DNA of 64,000 bases from Vibrio sp. UCD-FRSSP16_30 (GTDB lineage: Bacteria > Pseudomonadota > Gammaproteobacteria > Enterobacterales > Vibrionaceae): contig NZ_LZFW01000079.1 of assembly GCF_001676025.1 (NCBI RefSeq), forward strand, positions 84,216 to 148,215, in the 5' to 3' direction. The translations under genes were made by a program, and so were the position numbers. The notes under the pieces were generated by a model. It searched no databases, was not told the origin of the DNA, and saw nothing but the letters and a program-made list of their open reading frames with translations. Of the stretch, positions 31,730 through 42,609 are shown piece by piece. How positions within the stretch are numbered: position 1 is the stretch's first letter; each line of letters opens with the position of its first letter.

Positions 31730-33610
31730 TTATACCTCAGCCATGTCGCCGTTACTTTGCAGCCAATGACGGCGGTCATCTGCACGCTTTTTACCTAGCA
31801 ACATATCCATCATTTCCATCGTTTTCTCATCATCATCTATAGTCAACTGAACCAGACGACGAGTATTAGGATCCATTGTTGTTTCGCGAAGCTGTAATGG
31901 GTTCATCTCACCCAGTCCTTTAAATCGCTGAACATTAATTTTGGCTCGTTTGTTACTTAAACGCTCTAATATGCCATTTTTCTCACTTTCATCGAGAGCA
32001 TAGAAAATCTCTTTACCACAGTCGATTCTAAATAACGGCGGCATGGCAACATACACATGCCCTGCACGCACCAAAGCACCAAAGTGACGAGTGAATAAAG
32101 CACACAATAGTGTGGCAATATGCAGACCATCAGAATCCGCATCCGCTAGAATACACACCTTGCCATAACGTAAGCCGTCTAAGTTTTCAGTGTCGGGATC
32201 AATCCCCAAAGCAACGGATATATTATGAACTTCTTGTGACGCAAGCACTTGATCTGCGCTCACTTCCCAAGTATTTAAGATTTTACCACGCAAAGGCATG
32301 ATAGCCTGAAACTCACGATCGCGAGCTTGCTTTGCAGAGCCTCCCGCGGAATCCCCTTCCACTAAGAACAACTCTGTTCGAGCTAAATCTTGAACAGAAC
32401 AATCCGTCAGCTTACCTGGGAGCGTAGGGCCTGATGCTACCTTTTTACGTACTACTTTTTTACTCGCTCGCATGCGGCGATGTGCGTTAGCAATACAAGC
32501 TTCTGCTAGTTGCTCGGCAATATGAGGTTTTTCATTGAGCCATAAACTAAAGGCATCTTTAACCACACCAGACACAAATGCAGCACATTGACGTGAGGAC
32601 AAACGCTCTTTCGTTTGCCCTGCAAATTGAGGGTCTTGTATTTTAATCGATAAGACATAGGAACAACGCTCAAAAACGTCATCTCCAGTAATTTTGACCC
32701 CACGAGGTAATAAATTACGGAACTCACAAAACTCACGCATAGCATCAAGTAGACCTTGGCGAAGGCCATTAACATGCGTACCGCCTTGTGATGTTGGGAT
32801 TAAATTCACGTAGCTTTCGGTGATCAGTTCACCACCTTCAGGTTGCCAAACAATGGCCCAGTCAGCAGCTTCAACTTCGGTGGTAAATTCACCTGTAAAA
32901 GGAATTTCAGGTAATAATGTATACCCTTTCACACCTTCGATTAGGTAGTCTTTAAGGCCACTTTCGTAATACCACTTATGTTCTTTTCCGTTTACCTTGT
33001 CGCTAAATATAATCTCAAGGCCTGGGCACAATACGGCTTTAGCTCTAAGATTATTAACCAATCTTGATACCGAAAAGTTACCAGAATCAAAGTATTTACT
33101 ATCAGGCCAGAAATGAACGCTGGTACCACTATTACGTTTGCCACAAGTGCCAACGACTGATAGATCTTCTACCTTATCGCCATGCTCAAAAGCAATTTGA
33201 TAAACCTCACCATTACGACGAACATTCACTTCGACACGTTTTGATAGTGCGTTTACAACTGAAATACCAACCCCGTGCAAACCGCCCGAAAATTGGTAGT
33301 TTTTATTCGAGAACTTACCACCAGCATGCAGCTTACATAAAATAAGCTCGACACCAGAGATACCTTCTTCCGGATGGATATCAACAGGCATACCTCGCCC
33401 GTCATCAATCACTTCTAATGACTGATCGGCATGAAGAATGACTTGTATCTTGGATGCGTGCCCAGCTAATGCTTCATCAACACTGTTATCGATGACTTCT
33501 TGCCCAAGGTGATTGGGGCGGACAGTGTCGGTATACATACCAGGGCGGCGGCGGACTGGCTCTAGACCATTTAAGACTTCTATCGCCCCAGCGTTATATT
33601 GTTCAGTCAT
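31730..33610 (-). CDS. parE: DNA topoisomerase IV subunit B
   Basis: ATPase subunit of topoisomerase IV. The 626-residue protein has the GHKL ATPase motifs ([38 protein letters not shown]), the transducer domain and the TOPRIM domain starting with [15 protein letters not shown]. The gene immediately precedes parC. The next upstream gene, yqiA, ends 341 bases away, so parE-parC likely starts a transcript of its own. Confidence 0.97.
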   Translation of the reverse strand: MTEQYNAGAIEVLNGLEPVRRRPGMYTDTVRPNHLGQEVIDNSVDEALAGHASKIQVILHADQSLEVIDDGRGMPVDIHPEEGISGVELILCKLHAGGKFSNKNYQFSGGLHGVGISVVNALSKRVEVNVRRNGEVYQIAFEHGDKVEDLSVVGTCGKRNSGTSVHFWPDSKYFDSGNFSVSRLVNNLRAKAVLCPGLEIIFSDKVNGKEHKWYYESGLKDYLIEGVKGYTLLPEIPFTGEFTTEVEAADWAIVWQPEGGELITESYVNLIPTSQGGTHVNGLRQGLLDAMREFCEFRNLLPRGVKITGDDVFERCSYVLSIKIQDPQFAGQTKERLSSRQCAAFVSGVVKDAFSLWLNEKPHIAEQLAEACIANAHRRMRASKKVVRKKVASGPTLPGKLTDCSVQDLARTELFLVEGDSAGGSAKQARDREFQAIMPLRGKILNTWEVSADQVLASQEVHNISVALGIDPDTENLDGLRYGKVCILADADSDGLHIATLLCALFTRHFGALVRAGHVYVAMPPLFRIDCGKEIFYALDESEKNGILERLSNKRAKINVQRFKGLGEMNPLQLRETTMDPNTRRLVQLTIDDDEKTMEMMDMLLGKKRADDRRHWLQSNGDMAEV

Positions 33611-33951
33611 AATTTGAAAATTTACTCTTGGCGTTGTTAAACATCGCTTTTCATCATTGATGAAAACAGCAATCGACTACTTAATGGGAGTGTTACTGTC
33701 TATCAATTTGGAAAATAGGCATCTGATATAGATACAAAACTGATAAACAATAATTAGTTATTAAACAGGTATGGTAAATAGCTGAACTTTAGCTCACTAA
33801 TTAATCTTCCATAACCTCAATACAACTAGACTACCTTACATAGTCTGGCGCTGTGGCGGTTATGTCAAGTTTGCGCCCGTTTCCTGATTAAAAAGCATGA
33901 TGATTGTGCGCTTATTAGACGAAGATAGTAAATTGTAGCTTAAGGTTTAAC
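33611..33951. other. Upstream region of parE
   Basis: This is a 341-base AT-rich gap. I can point only to the promoter candidate near 33840-33868. The remaining bases show no convincing gene, terminator or repeat. Confidence 0.5.
33840..33868 (-). promoter_or_regulatory. Candidate sigma-70 promoter of parE-parC
   Basis: On the minus strand, a perfect TTGACA (33868-33863) lies 17 bases before GACTAT (33845-33840). The -10 match is modest. It would give a leader of about 225 bases. Confidence 0.4.
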
Positions 33952-34545
33952 CTAGAGTTGAAGAAACTCTACTATTGCACTTGAGTAGCGCTCAAACCCA
34001 ATAAAACTATGATCACCGCCCTCTTCAACCGTCTGTTTGCACCCTTGGTACTTGTCGATTGCTTGACGATAATCTAATACCTCATCACCTTTTTGCTGCA
34101 GCAGCCAAAAATCTGAGACATTGCTTATCAAAGGTACATAAATCGCTTTAAGTTGCTCAACATGCACTTGCTCTAAAAGATACTGTTCTTTGCTGTATGG
34201 ATTGAATTGAGGTCCTAGGTAGTCTTGCAGTAACTCGAAAGGTTTAACCGCAGGATTAATCAAAGCCGCTTTGAAACCGTACTTTTGATTTAGCCATGTT
34301 GATAAATATCCGCCCATAGAGCTTCCAACTAAAGCCACTTCATACTCAGTAACCCATTCATCACACAGCTCTTGTAGACGTTTGATACAGGCATCAGGAT
34401 AGACTGGCAGTGCCGGCGCAACAAAACGAATATCAGGTCTATATTGAGTACAAAATTGACGCATCACTTGCGCTTTATGTGATTGCGGTGAACTGTTAAA
34501 TCCATGCAAATAAAGAAGCATTGAAGGCTTACGGCTAACCGTCAT
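33952..34545 (-). CDS. yqiA: Esterase YqiA
   Basis: Alpha/beta-hydrolase with esterase activity on short acyl substrates in Escherichia coli; its natural substrate is not known. The 197 residues start with LLYLHGFNSSPQSHKA (oxyanion region), have the nucleophile elbow GSSMGGYLSTWL and end with GGDHSFIGFERY carrying the likely catalytic histidine. It sits 2 bases after cpdA in the nudF-yqiB-cpdA-yqiA operon. Confidence 0.92.
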   Translation of the reverse strand: MTVSRKPSMLLYLHGFNSSPQSHKAQVMRQFCTQYRPDIRFVAPALPVYPDACIKRLQELCDEWVTEYEVALVGSSMGGYLSTWLNQKYGFKAALINPAVKPFELLQDYLGPQFNPYSKEQYLLEQVHVEQLKAIYVPLISNVSDFWLLQQKGDEVLDYRQAIDKYQGCKQTVEEGGDHSFIGFERYSSAIVEFLQL

Positions 34546-34547
34546 TT

Positions 34548-35366
34548 TTAATAGCCTTGAGCATCAAAGTCGGGAACAAAACATCCTTCGGCAAGACGAT
34601 AAAGTGTCGATGATAAATGACCATCTTTATGTAACTGTAAATAGCGCCAACCTGGGGGCAGAGTATCTAAGGCAAACTCATCGGTATTGGCTTTAAATTG
34701 AATGCAGGTTGAGGGCGTAGCAATAACCTGCACCCCATTATGTTCTTTTGCAAAATCTTGGTGAACATGCCCACCCAATACTGCTCGTACATTTTGATGT
34801 CGATCGAGCACTTCCCATAGCTGATGCGCTTTTTGTAATTTATGTTGATCAAGCCAAGCACTACCAATAGGTAATGAATTATGGTGCAACATGACTAAAG
34901 TGTGGCGTTCTGGATATTGGTTCAGCTTTTGCTCAAGCAATTGCAATTGTTGTTGTTCAAGGTAGCCATGAGGTAAACCTTCTACCTGACTATCAAGCAT
35001 TATCAACTGCCAGTAATCACCGGCCAGCACATGCCCAACCTCATGGATCTGCTCAGAAGGTAATACGCTGCTCATAGTTGATTTTTGATCGTGATTACCC
35101 GGCAACCAATAGCAAGGTTTAATTAACCTTTCGATTCCATCAGCAAAGCGAGCGTACGAGGCGGTTGTGTGATCTTGTGATATATCACCCGTTGCGACAA
35201 TCGCATCAAAAGATAAGTCTTTCATCACAATATCCTCGACCACAGCTTGAAAGCTCAGTCCAGTATTCACACTTAGCAGGCACCTTTCACCGTCACCAAA
35301 TAAGTGCGTATCTGTAATCTGTATCAATTGGACAGTATCTTCTGTCACAACTATTTGAGGTTCCAC
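34548..35366 (-). CDS. cpdA: 3',5'-cyclic AMP phosphodiesterase CpdA
   Basis: Calcineurin-like metallophosphoesterase that lowers cAMP and so tunes CRP regulation. The metal-binding motifs are in order: ITDTHLF, ATGDISQD, LPGNHD, LHHNSLP and GGHVHQD. No ATG fits. I chose the GTG at 35366 because GGAAAG lies 7 bases before it; a TTG at 35381, five codons earlier, is the alternative. The protein is 272 residues, close to the 275 of Escherichia coli. Confidence 0.92.
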   Translation of the reverse strand: MEPQIVVTEDTVQLIQITDTHLFGDGERCLLSVNTGLSFQAVVEDIVMKDLSFDAIVATGDISQDHTTASYARFADGIERLIKPCYWLPGNHDQKSTMSSVLPSEQIHEVGHVLAGDYWQLIMLDSQVEGLPHGYLEQQQLQLLEQKLNQYPERHTLVMLHHNSLPIGSAWLDQHKLQKAHQLWEVLDRHQNVRAVLGGHVHQDFAKEHNGVQVIATPSTCIQFKANTDEFALDTLPPGWRYLQLHKDGHLSSTLYRLAEGCFVPDFDAQGY

Positions 35367-35400
35367 AATCTGTCTTTCCAATATTATTTATAGGCCGAAT

Positions 35401-35841
35401 TCACAATAAGGGCTCTCTGCTTATCCCTTGTTTTAAACAAAAGGTCAGCCAATCACCGAGAAACTGATTGAGCTGGTGTTTTTCATCCTTCTGCATCATT
35501 TTTTTATTTGGATAATCATAACGTGCATGAATTACTCTTATTTTTTCACTTGCACACACTTCTGCAACCCTTGCATCGTGATATAGGCGTACCGTCATAT
35601 GTGGAAGTGGAAAAATGGGACATTGATCACACTGATAGATATCGACGACAGTAGTGTAGCGCGTGATTTCGATAATATTAATCTGATAAACCATGCTTTG
35701 AACTTGATAAGTTCGACTATCTCCCACCTCCGCTTGATGCGGTAACAAAGCATTTAATTTGGCATAATTGGTTTCGTATAGGCGCATGAGTCCTACGAAA
35801 TCAACATGATAAATTGAATCTACTTGCTTTGAGTTAACCAT
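35401..35841 (-). CDS. yqiB: DUF1249 family protein YqiB
   Basis: A 146-residue cytoplasmic protein of unknown function, conserved in gammaproteobacteria between nudF and cpdA. Family motifs visible are FVGLMRLYETNYAKL, MTVRLYHDARVAEVC and ARYDYPNKKMMQKDEKHQLNQFLGDWL. It overlaps the end of nudF by 22 bases. Confidence 0.9.
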   Translation of the reverse strand: MVNSKQVDSIYHVDFVGLMRLYETNYAKLNALLPHQAEVGDSRTYQVQSMVYQINIIEITRYTTVVDIYQCDQCPIFPLPHMTVRLYHDARVAEVCASEKIRVIHARYDYPNKKMMQKDEKHQLNQFLGDWLTFCLKQGISREPLL

Positions 35842-36467
35842 TGTTCTCTCAATTGTTGATGATTAAGCATTAGCCATTGAATGGTAATAATTGATGCTGC
35901 GTTCTCGATTGTACCATTTTTCACTAATTCATAAGCGACTTCTCGGCTTAACACATGCACGCGAATATCTTCCCCTTCTGATTGCAAGCCAAAAACACCA
36001 CCACTAACACTTGGCGCTTCAACTTGACCCACAAATAATTCTAAACGTTCAGAGCAACCACCGGCAGACGGATAATAACCACTGATGTGTTGAATGCGCT
36101 TTACCTGTAAGCCTGCTTCTTCTATTGTCTCTCGTCTTGCCACATCTTCAGGTTTTTCACCTTCTTTATCTAACATCCCTGCGACAATCTCCAATTGCCA
36201 AGGACGTGGCTCATGCAATGTACCTACTCGTATTTGTTCTACCATGATCAATTGATCACTAATAGGATCATAAGGTAACAATCCAACCGCATGCCCACGC
36301 TCAAACAACTCTCGACTAATGCTTTCACTCCATCCACCAGCAAATAATCGGTGACGAAACTTCACTTCAACCACACTAAAAAAACCATTAAAAACAGTTT
36401 TAGTGTCTATGATTTCCACATCATTACTGTCAAATGTGGGATAAGCTCTAGAATTAGAGTTAGGCAT
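35820..36467 (-). CDS. nudF: ADP-ribose pyrophosphatase NudF
   Basis: Nudix hydrolase that cleaves ADP-ribose to AMP and ribose 5-phosphate. The 215-residue protein carries the Nudix box as GMLDKEGEKPEDVARRETIEEAGL (REx2EE core present), with the ADP-ribose-type proline/tyrosine segment YYPSAGGCSERLELFVG downstream. It is first in the nudF-yqiB-cpdA-yqiA operon and divergent from tolC. Confidence 0.94.
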   Translation of the reverse strand: MPNSNSRAYPTFDSNDVEIIDTKTVFNGFFSVVEVKFRHRLFAGGWSESISRELFERGHAVGLLPYDPISDQLIMVEQIRVGTLHEPRPWQLEIVAGMLDKEGEKPEDVARRETIEEAGLQVKRIQHISGYYPSAGGCSERLELFVGQVEAPSVSGGVFGLQSEGEDIRVHVLSREVAYELVKNGTIENAASIITIQWLMLNHQQLREQWLTQSK

Positions 36468-36494
36468 AGGTACTCTCTGTAAATAAGTGACGTG

Positions 36495-36537
36495 GCAAAC
36501 TATAGATAAGTGTAAGCAACACTTATCTATAGTTTGC
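36495..36537. repeat. Perfect 19-bp inverted repeat upstream of nudF
   Basis: The arms GCAAACTATAGATAAGTGT (36495-36513) and its exact reverse complement (36519-36537) enclose a 5-base loop. It lies 28 bases before the nudF start, in the divergent nudF/tolC region. No T run follows on either side, so it is not an ordinary terminator. Confidence 0.9.
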
Positions 36538-36681
36538 TCCCTGTAAAGCCAGAATAATATTGCCTTATAATCTAGGCAGATAAAAATTTAAAACTAAACC
36601 GCCTTAACAATAGAGTTTTTGCTGATTTTTGAGTACTCTATGTAAAGCTGTGTAAAATCGGTTCAAATTCAATTAAATACC

Positions 36682-36691
36682 TATAATCTAG
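36682..36691 (+). promoter_or_regulatory. Candidate -10 box of tolC
   Basis: TATAATCTAG at 36682-36691 includes a perfect TATAAT about 45 bases before the tolC ATG. The same ten bases also occur at 36566-36575, a possible second start. No good -35 box accompanies either. Confidence 0.4.
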
Positions 36692-36731
36692 TTATTGAGT
36701 CTCAATTTAAGTAGCAGGAAGAGTTACGACA

Positions 36732-38060
36732 ATGAAAAAAGCGCTGTCCATTTTTATTTCAGCTTCCCTGTGTGGTCTGTCTTTATCAGCCGCAGCAGAA
36801 AACTTAGCGGATGTTTATAATCAAGCGAAAAATAGTGACCCTCAACTATTACGCTCAGCTGCTCAACGTGACGCAGCCTTTGAATCTATCAGTTCATCAC
36901 GTAGTACCCTGCTACCTCAAATCAATCTTACTGCAGGCTACAATTACGGTGAAGGTTACCAACCAAATTCGGCAAAAACTGATGCCTTTACCGCTGGTAT
37001 CGGGTTAAGCCAAGAGCTTTATCAACGCTCAAGCTGGATAACGCTAGAAACAACAGAGAAAAAAGCCCGTCAAGCCGATTCAGCATACGCGGCAAAACAG
37101 CAAGATCTGATTTTGCGTGTTGCTACTGCTTATTTTGAAGTATTGCGAGCTCAAGATACTCTAGAGTTTGTTCAAGCAGAAAAAAGCGCTGTTGAGCGTC
37201 AACTTGATCAAGAAAAACAACGTTTTGATGTTGGCCTTTCTGCAATCACTAACGTTCATGAAGCTCAAGCTGAGTACGATAGCGTATTAGCAGAAGAAGT
37301 TACGGCGCAAAATGCGCTCGTTAATAGCTACGAGTCATTACGTGAAATCACAGGTACCGGACATCAAAATTTAGATTCACTGAATATTGATCGCTTCTCT
37401 GCCGCTAAAAGCGAAAAATCAACCGATGCTCTTGTCGCGCAAGCTCAAGAAGAGAACTTAAGCTTACTTGCTGCTCGTATTAACCAAGATATTGCACGTG
37501 ATAATATTCGCCTAGCAAGCTCTGGTCACTTGCCTTCTTTAACCTTTGATGCTGATGCTGGATATGGCAACGGTACTATTGGTGGTGGCGATGTCGATGG
37601 CACTAAATACAACTTAGGTATCAACCTTGTCGTACCTCTTTACACTGGTGGCAATACCACTTCTCAGGTTAAACAAGCTGAATACAACTATGTCGCAGTG
37701 AGTGAAGATCTGGAAGCGTCTTATCGCTCTGTTGTTAAAACAGTGCGCGCATCAAACAACAACATTGATGCTACGATTGGCTCTATTCGTGCCTTTGAAC
37801 AATCTCTTGTTTCAGCTGAATCAGCTCTAGCAGCGGTTGAAACAGGCTATGAAGTTGGCTCACGTACCGTTGTTGATGTATTAGATTTTACTCGTCGTGT
37901 ATTTGAAGCAAAACGTAACCTATCTGATGCTCGTTACAATTATGTTCTTAGCGTTCTTCAACTAAAAGAAGCGGTAGGGACACTTAGCGAACAAGATGTA
38001 TTAGACATTAATGATGGTCTACAAGTTAAAGCCATAGATAGCAAAGCTAAAGCATCTTAA
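36732..38060 (+). CDS. tolC: Outer membrane efflux channel TolC
   Basis: Trimeric outer-membrane duct used by RND and MFS drug pumps and type I secretion systems. The 442-residue protein starts with a signal peptide cleaved near AAA/ENLADVY (about 23). Two tandem OEP-type repeats of long helices follow, typified by LRVATAYFEVLRAQDTLEF and NLSDARYNYVLSVLQLKEAVG. It is divergent from nudF, the same arrangement as in Escherichia coli. Confidence 0.96.
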   Translation: MKKALSIFISASLCGLSLSAAAENLADVYNQAKNSDPQLLRSAAQRDAAFESISSSRSTLLPQINLTAGYNYGEGYQPNSAKTDAFTAGIGLSQELYQRSSWITLETTEKKARQADSAYAAKQQDLILRVATAYFEVLRAQDTLEFVQAEKSAVERQLDQEKQRFDVGLSAITNVHEAQAEYDSVLAEEVTAQNALVNSYESLREITGTGHQNLDSLNIDRFSAAKSEKSTDALVAQAQEENLSLLAARINQDIARDNIRLASSGHLPSLTFDADAGYGNGTIGGGDVDGTKYNLGINLVVPLYTGGNTTSQVKQAEYNYVAVSEDLEASYRSVVKTVRASNNNIDATIGSIRAFEQSLVSAESALAAVETGYEVGSRTVVDVLDFTRRVFEAKRNLSDARYNYVLSVLQLKEAVGTLSEQDVLDINDGLQVKAIDSKAKAS

Positions 38061-38098
38061 TTACTGCTTTAATCGCAATAATGTGATTATCAAATAAT

Positions 38099-38129
38099 AA
38101 AAAAGCTGATCATAATGATCAGCTTTTTT
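38099..38129. terminator. Bidirectional terminator between tolC and hldE
   Basis: AAAAAAGCTGATCA and TGATCAGCTTTTTT are perfect arms around a three-base loop, placed between converging genes. Confidence 0.9.
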
Positions 38130-38170
38130 GTTTTAAGCGAAATGGAATAAAGAGAAGCCAGTGATTAGGA

Positions 38171-39601
38171 TTACTCTTTTCCGCCCTTAATCGCTTCAAT
38201 AATTTCAGTAGTAGAGCAGCCATTTTCAAAGTTAAGCACTTCTACACGTCCACCAGCGTCAATCACCTCTTTGCCTCCGGCAATATCTTCTGGCTTATAA
38301 TCGCCACCTTTGACTAATAAATCAGGCAGAACCTCAGAAATAAGTCGCTGCGGTGTATCTTCGGTAAACGGCACAACCCAATCTACAGCGCCTAATCCCG
38401 CTAAGACTGCCATACGGCGATCTGTTGGGTTAACCGGTCTTGCAGGTCCTTTTAAGCGTTTAACTGAATCATCAGTATTCACCGCTACAATTAAGCGATC
38501 GCCAAGCCCTGCTGCGTGGTTTAGATAAGAGACATGCCCGGCATGTAAAATATCAAAACAACCATTTGTCATGACAACACGCTCGCCCTTAGCTTGCATT
38601 TTTTTCACAGCAGCAATTAGAGCTTGCTCACCAATCACACCAAAGTCAGTATCTTGAGAACCATGTATTGCTTCAGCCAATTCAATGGTAGATAAGGTCG
38701 ATGTACCTAGTTTACCTACGACAACGCCTGCTGCTGCATTAGCCAGTGCACAAGCTTCATCAAGTGGCTTACCTGCTGCTACAGACGCGGCTAATACTGA
38801 AATCACTGTATCGCCCGCACCGGTCACATCATAAACTTCTTGAGCTTGAGTCGGTAAATGGAATGGTTCTAGGCCTCGGCGCAGTAATGTCATGCCATGC
38901 TCACTGCGAGTCACTAATAACGCTTCAAAATCAAATTGTTCGATCAGTTGTAGCCCTTTTTCTGCTAACTGCTGATCATCTTTAATTGGTCCAACTACAC
39001 ATTCGAACTCTGACATATTGGGCGTAAGTAACGTTGCACCTCGGTAGCGTTCAAAGTCAGCCCCCTTAGGATCAACAAAAACAGGCACTCCTGCACTTTT
39101 CGCTTTTTCGATCATTGCCTTAGAGTGCTCTAAAGCGCCCTTAGCATAATCTGACAAAATGATAGCTTTGCTGTTTTGAATAGACTGTTCTAATCGAGAT
39201 AGCACTTTCTTTGAGTCTATATTTTCAAATTTATCTTCAAAATCAAGACGAATCAGTTGTTGGCCTCGACTCATGACACGCAACTTAGTAATTGTTGGGT
39301 AATCAGGTAGAGCAATAAAGTCACACTGAACATTGAGTGCACTCAGTTTTTCTGTCAATACGCGCGCCGGTTCATCGGTTCCGGTCAAACCAATCAAATG
39401 AGAGGCCCCGCCCAGTGAGGCAATATTCATCGCAACGTTCGCAGCACCGCCTGGACGCTCTTCGTTATTTTCAACCTTCACGACAGGTACAGGAGCCTCT
39501 GGTGAGATTCGTCCTGTTGGACCGTACCAATAGCGATCAAGCATCACGTCTCCGATAATAAGAACATCGGCTTGGCTATAGTCAGGCAAGACTGGTTTCA
39601 T
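38171..39601 (-). CDS. hldE: Bifunctional heptose 7-phosphate kinase / heptose 1-phosphate adenylyltransferase
   Basis: Makes ADP-D-beta-D-heptose for the lipopolysaccharide inner core. The 476 residues contain an N-terminal ribokinase-like domain (about 1-315; [18 protein letters not shown] and the anion hole DVTGAGDTV) and a C-terminal nucleotidyltransferase domain (about 340-476; [16 protein letters not shown] with the HxGH motif). It is downstream of glnE, as in Escherichia coli. Confidence 0.97.
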   Translation of the reverse strand: MKPVLPDYSQADVLIIGDVMLDRYWYGPTGRISPEAPVPVVKVENNEERPGGAANVAMNIASLGGASHLIGLTGTDEPARVLTEKLSALNVQCDFIALPDYPTITKLRVMSRGQQLIRLDFEDKFENIDSKKVLSRLEQSIQNSKAIILSDYAKGALEHSKAMIEKAKSAGVPVFVDPKGADFERYRGATLLTPNMSEFECVVGPIKDDQQLAEKGLQLIEQFDFEALLVTRSEHGMTLLRRGLEPFHLPTQAQEVYDVTGAGDTVISVLAASVAAGKPLDEACALANAAAGVVVGKLGTSTLSTIELAEAIHGSQDTDFGVIGEQALIAAVKKMQAKGERVVMTNGCFDILHAGHVSYLNHAAGLGDRLIVAVNTDDSVKRLKGPARPVNPTDRRMAVLAGLGAVDWVVPFTEDTPQRLISEVLPDLLVKGGDYKPEDIAGGKEVIDAGGRVEVLNFENGCSTTEIIEAIKGGKE

Positions 39602-39695
39602 AACGACTCCACATAATAATTTTTGATAACAATTTCTGGTAATAATTCTAGCATAGCTAAGGATACATCAAAGTATGGCTAAGCATTTGAGCAAT

Positions 39696-42560
39696 TTAAC
39701 TTTGTTGCTCTTTATTCATCCAATTACACCACATCTCACTGACAAATTTACGTTGTTCAACAAACTTATCCTCAGCCACATCCGCATCTAAATTGAGTAA
39801 GTTACGTCGATGTATTTCATTTCGCATTGAGGTATAAGCTTCTATCAGTTTTGTTGACTGTTCTGCACTCAACAAATCGGCATCAACTAAACTTTGTAAG
39901 ATCCGCACATTATCAGACCACTGACTAAGACTCGGATCTTTATGAGAGTAATTAAGCACCCAATATTGCGTTAAGAATTCGATATCGGTAATGCCGCCAT
40001 GATCTTGCTTTAGCATAAAACGATATTTCTTTTTACTGCCTAAATGATCGCGCATTTTCTCGCGCATTTTTACAACCTCTGTGCGCAGTTGATCTTGCTC
40101 TCTAGGTAAGCACAATACTGTCTTTCTTACCTTAGCAAAGGCATCCAGCAAAATATTATCACCATAAATAGGGCGAGCACGCACAATCGCCTGATGCTCC
40201 CAAGTCCACGCTTCTTGGAGTTGATACTCTTCATATGAGTCGATTGGGCTTACCATCAAACCTGAAGCACCTGACGGTCTTAATCTTGTGTCAATTTCGT
40301 AAAGGATCCCAGAAGCGGTGCGGGTAGAAAATAGATGAGTGATTCGCTGCGCAAGACGAAGATAAAACTGCCTGCCATCAATAGACTTAGCTCCATCGGT
40401 ATACGCAGATAAAGGACAATCATGAACAAATACAATGTCCAAATCAGAGTTATAGCCGAGCTCCCAGCCACCCACTTTACCGTAGCCAAGCACAGCAAAA
40501 CCACGCCCTTCTCGATTAAGTAAATGGTTTGGATCGCCATACTTTTCTGCCATTTGACGCCAAGCTTGATTAACCACTTGCTCAACGATTGCCTCAGCTA
40601 AGTATGTTAAATGATCGCTCACCTGCATCACAGGCAGGACTCCAGTAATGTCAGCTGCCGCAATACGTAAAATACACGTTTGCTTAAACTGGCGAAGTGC
40701 CTCCATCTGCTGCTCCATATCCTCTTCGGGGATACGTGCAAGGTAGTCTCGAAGCTCACTCTTATAACTGCTTAGCTCTACAGGCTTATACAGCTGTAGA
40801 GGGTCTAAGAGCTCATCAAGCAAAATAGGATAACGGCCCAATAGCTCGGTAATCATAGGACTTGCAGTACACAGCTTAACTAACTGCTCTAATGCCGCAG
40901 GGTGCTCATCAAGAAGCTCTAAATACGTTGTACGAGTCACTATCTTAGAAAGTACGGTAAGTACTCGCTCCAACCCAAACTCACCCTCAGGGTGAGATAA
41001 CACAGTATAAATAAGTTTAGGCATTAAGTGCCTAACCACTTCTCGCCCTCTTGGACCTAAGGTTTTCTTACCCAACTCTGCCTTAAACGAGCACAAACTG
41101 TTTGATAAATCGGACAGTTGTTTCTCTTTTACGTCCAAAGACAGTTCATGCAAAATACCAATAACCTGCTCAGGATCTTTTGCCACACTCCATAACTCTT
41201 GGTAGATAGAATCAATAACCTGACCATTCTCTTCTTCATCACCAATAAGATCTTCAAATACTTGGTGAACATTGGCCATATGTTGGCTTAATTCAGCCTG
41301 CAATTGCTGATAAGTAGCAAAGCCCATAACACTGGCCAGTTTTTGTTGATTGTCACTGTCATCAGGCAACGTTTGCGTTTGCTTATCTTCCATCGCTTGC
41401 AGTAGATTCTCAAGGCGACGTAAGAAGCAATAAGAGGAGCGCATGCCATCAACATCCTCAGGTTCAAGCAGATGTTGTTGTTTAATTGCTTCTAGGGTTT
41501 CCAGTAATCCTCGCCCTCTTAAACTAGGTTCTCTGCCGCCTCGAATGAGCTGAAAAACCTGCGCAATAAACTCAATTTCACGAATTCCACCCGGCCCTAG
41601 TTTAATATTATTGGTCAGTCCTCGACGACGAACTTCACTGCGAATCATCGCTTTCATGCGGCGTAATGATTGAATAGCACTAAAGTCGATATAGCGACGG
41701 AATACAAATGGACGTAACATCTGACGAAGCTCTTGATATTGAGGGTACATTTCCCGTCCCATGACCCTAGCTTTCACCATCGCATAACGTTCCCAATCTC
41801 GCCCTTGCTCTTGATAGTAGTCTTCCAATGCAGCAAAACTCATCACCAATGGGCCGCTCTCACCAAAAGGACGTAGCCTCATGTCAACGCGATAACAAAA
41901 TCCATCCAAAGTGACTTGATCAAGAGATTTGATCAAACGCTGCCCCAAACGAGTAAAAAACTGCGCATTAGAAATAGAGCGTCTTACCCCTTCTGTTTCA
42001 CCATTTTCTGGATAGGTGAAAATAAGGTCGATGTCCGATGAAAAATTAAGTTCACCACCGCCTAGTTTGCCCATACCAATGACCAACATAGGTTGCTCTG
42101 TGCCATCAGCACTTTTTGGCGTACCCCATAATTTGCTGCAATCGGCATACTGCCAAGCGTAACTCTCAAAAATCATCGCTTCTGCCAGTTCTGATACGTG
42201 ACACAAGCTCTCTTCTACCGACCAGCTTGCAACGATGTCTCTCCACGCTATGGTGATAATTTCATGATTACGAAAGGCACGCAGCTCTTGCATTATGCTA
42301 TTTTCATCAAGACATTGCGCCAACTGTTGATTCAGATCCGTGCGGTAATGCGCACATCTCTCAGCACTGTCTAGCATCTCAGGAAGCTTTTTTAATAACG
42401 CTTCATCAGAAAGAAGCCGATTAAAGATAAAGGCGCTAAAGTTAATCACTTTGTCGAGTTCTTCGAGCCTATGCTGAGGCCATAGCTCTGTTATGAACGT
42501 GAATTTACTAATAAGTTGCTGATATCTATTTACTGTGGCTTGTTCTGAGTTCGAAGACAT
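39696..42560 (-). CDS. glnE: Glutamine synthetase adenylyltransferase/adenylyl-removing enzyme
   Basis: Large bifunctional regulator that adds AMP to, or removes it from, glutamine synthetase in response to the PII protein. The 954-residue protein has two related nucleotidyltransferase domains. The N-terminal one carries GMGKLGGGELNFSSDIDLIF (adenylyl removal) and the C-terminal one GYGKVGGWELGYNSDLDIVF (adenylylation). The length matches the family. Confidence 0.97.
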   Translation of the reverse strand: MSSNSEQATVNRYQQLISKFTFITELWPQHRLEELDKVINFSAFIFNRLLSDEALLKKLPEMLDSAERCAHYRTDLNQQLAQCLDENSIMQELRAFRNHEIITIAWRDIVASWSVEESLCHVSELAEAMIFESYAWQYADCSKLWGTPKSADGTEQPMLVIGMGKLGGGELNFSSDIDLIFTYPENGETEGVRRSISNAQFFTRLGQRLIKSLDQVTLDGFCYRVDMRLRPFGESGPLVMSFAALEDYYQEQGRDWERYAMVKARVMGREMYPQYQELRQMLRPFVFRRYIDFSAIQSLRRMKAMIRSEVRRRGLTNNIKLGPGGIREIEFIAQVFQLIRGGREPSLRGRGLLETLEAIKQQHLLEPEDVDGMRSSYCFLRRLENLLQAMEDKQTQTLPDDSDNQQKLASVMGFATYQQLQAELSQHMANVHQVFEDLIGDEEENGQVIDSIYQELWSVAKDPEQVIGILHELSLDVKEKQLSDLSNSLCSFKAELGKKTLGPRGREVVRHLMPKLIYTVLSHPEGEFGLERVLTVLSKIVTRTTYLELLDEHPAALEQLVKLCTASPMITELLGRYPILLDELLDPLQLYKPVELSSYKSELRDYLARIPEEDMEQQMEALRQFKQTCILRIAAADITGVLPVMQVSDHLTYLAEAIVEQVVNQAWRQMAEKYGDPNHLLNREGRGFAVLGYGKVGGWELGYNSDLDIVFVHDCPLSAYTDGAKSIDGRQFYLRLAQRITHLFSTRTASGILYEIDTRLRPSGASGLMVSPIDSYEEYQLQEAWTWEHQAIVRARPIYGDNILLDAFAKVRKTVLCLPREQDQLRTEVVKMREKMRDHLGSKKKYRFMLKQDHGGITDIEFLTQYWVLNYSHKDPSLSQWSDNVRILQSLVDADLLSAEQSTKLIEAYTSMRNEIHRRNLLNLDADVAEDKFVEQRKFVSEMWCNWMNKEQQS

Positions 42561-42609
42561 AAAAGATCCATGGTTGCGTTCAGCAAAAGGGGAATGGTGA
42601 ATTTAGCAT

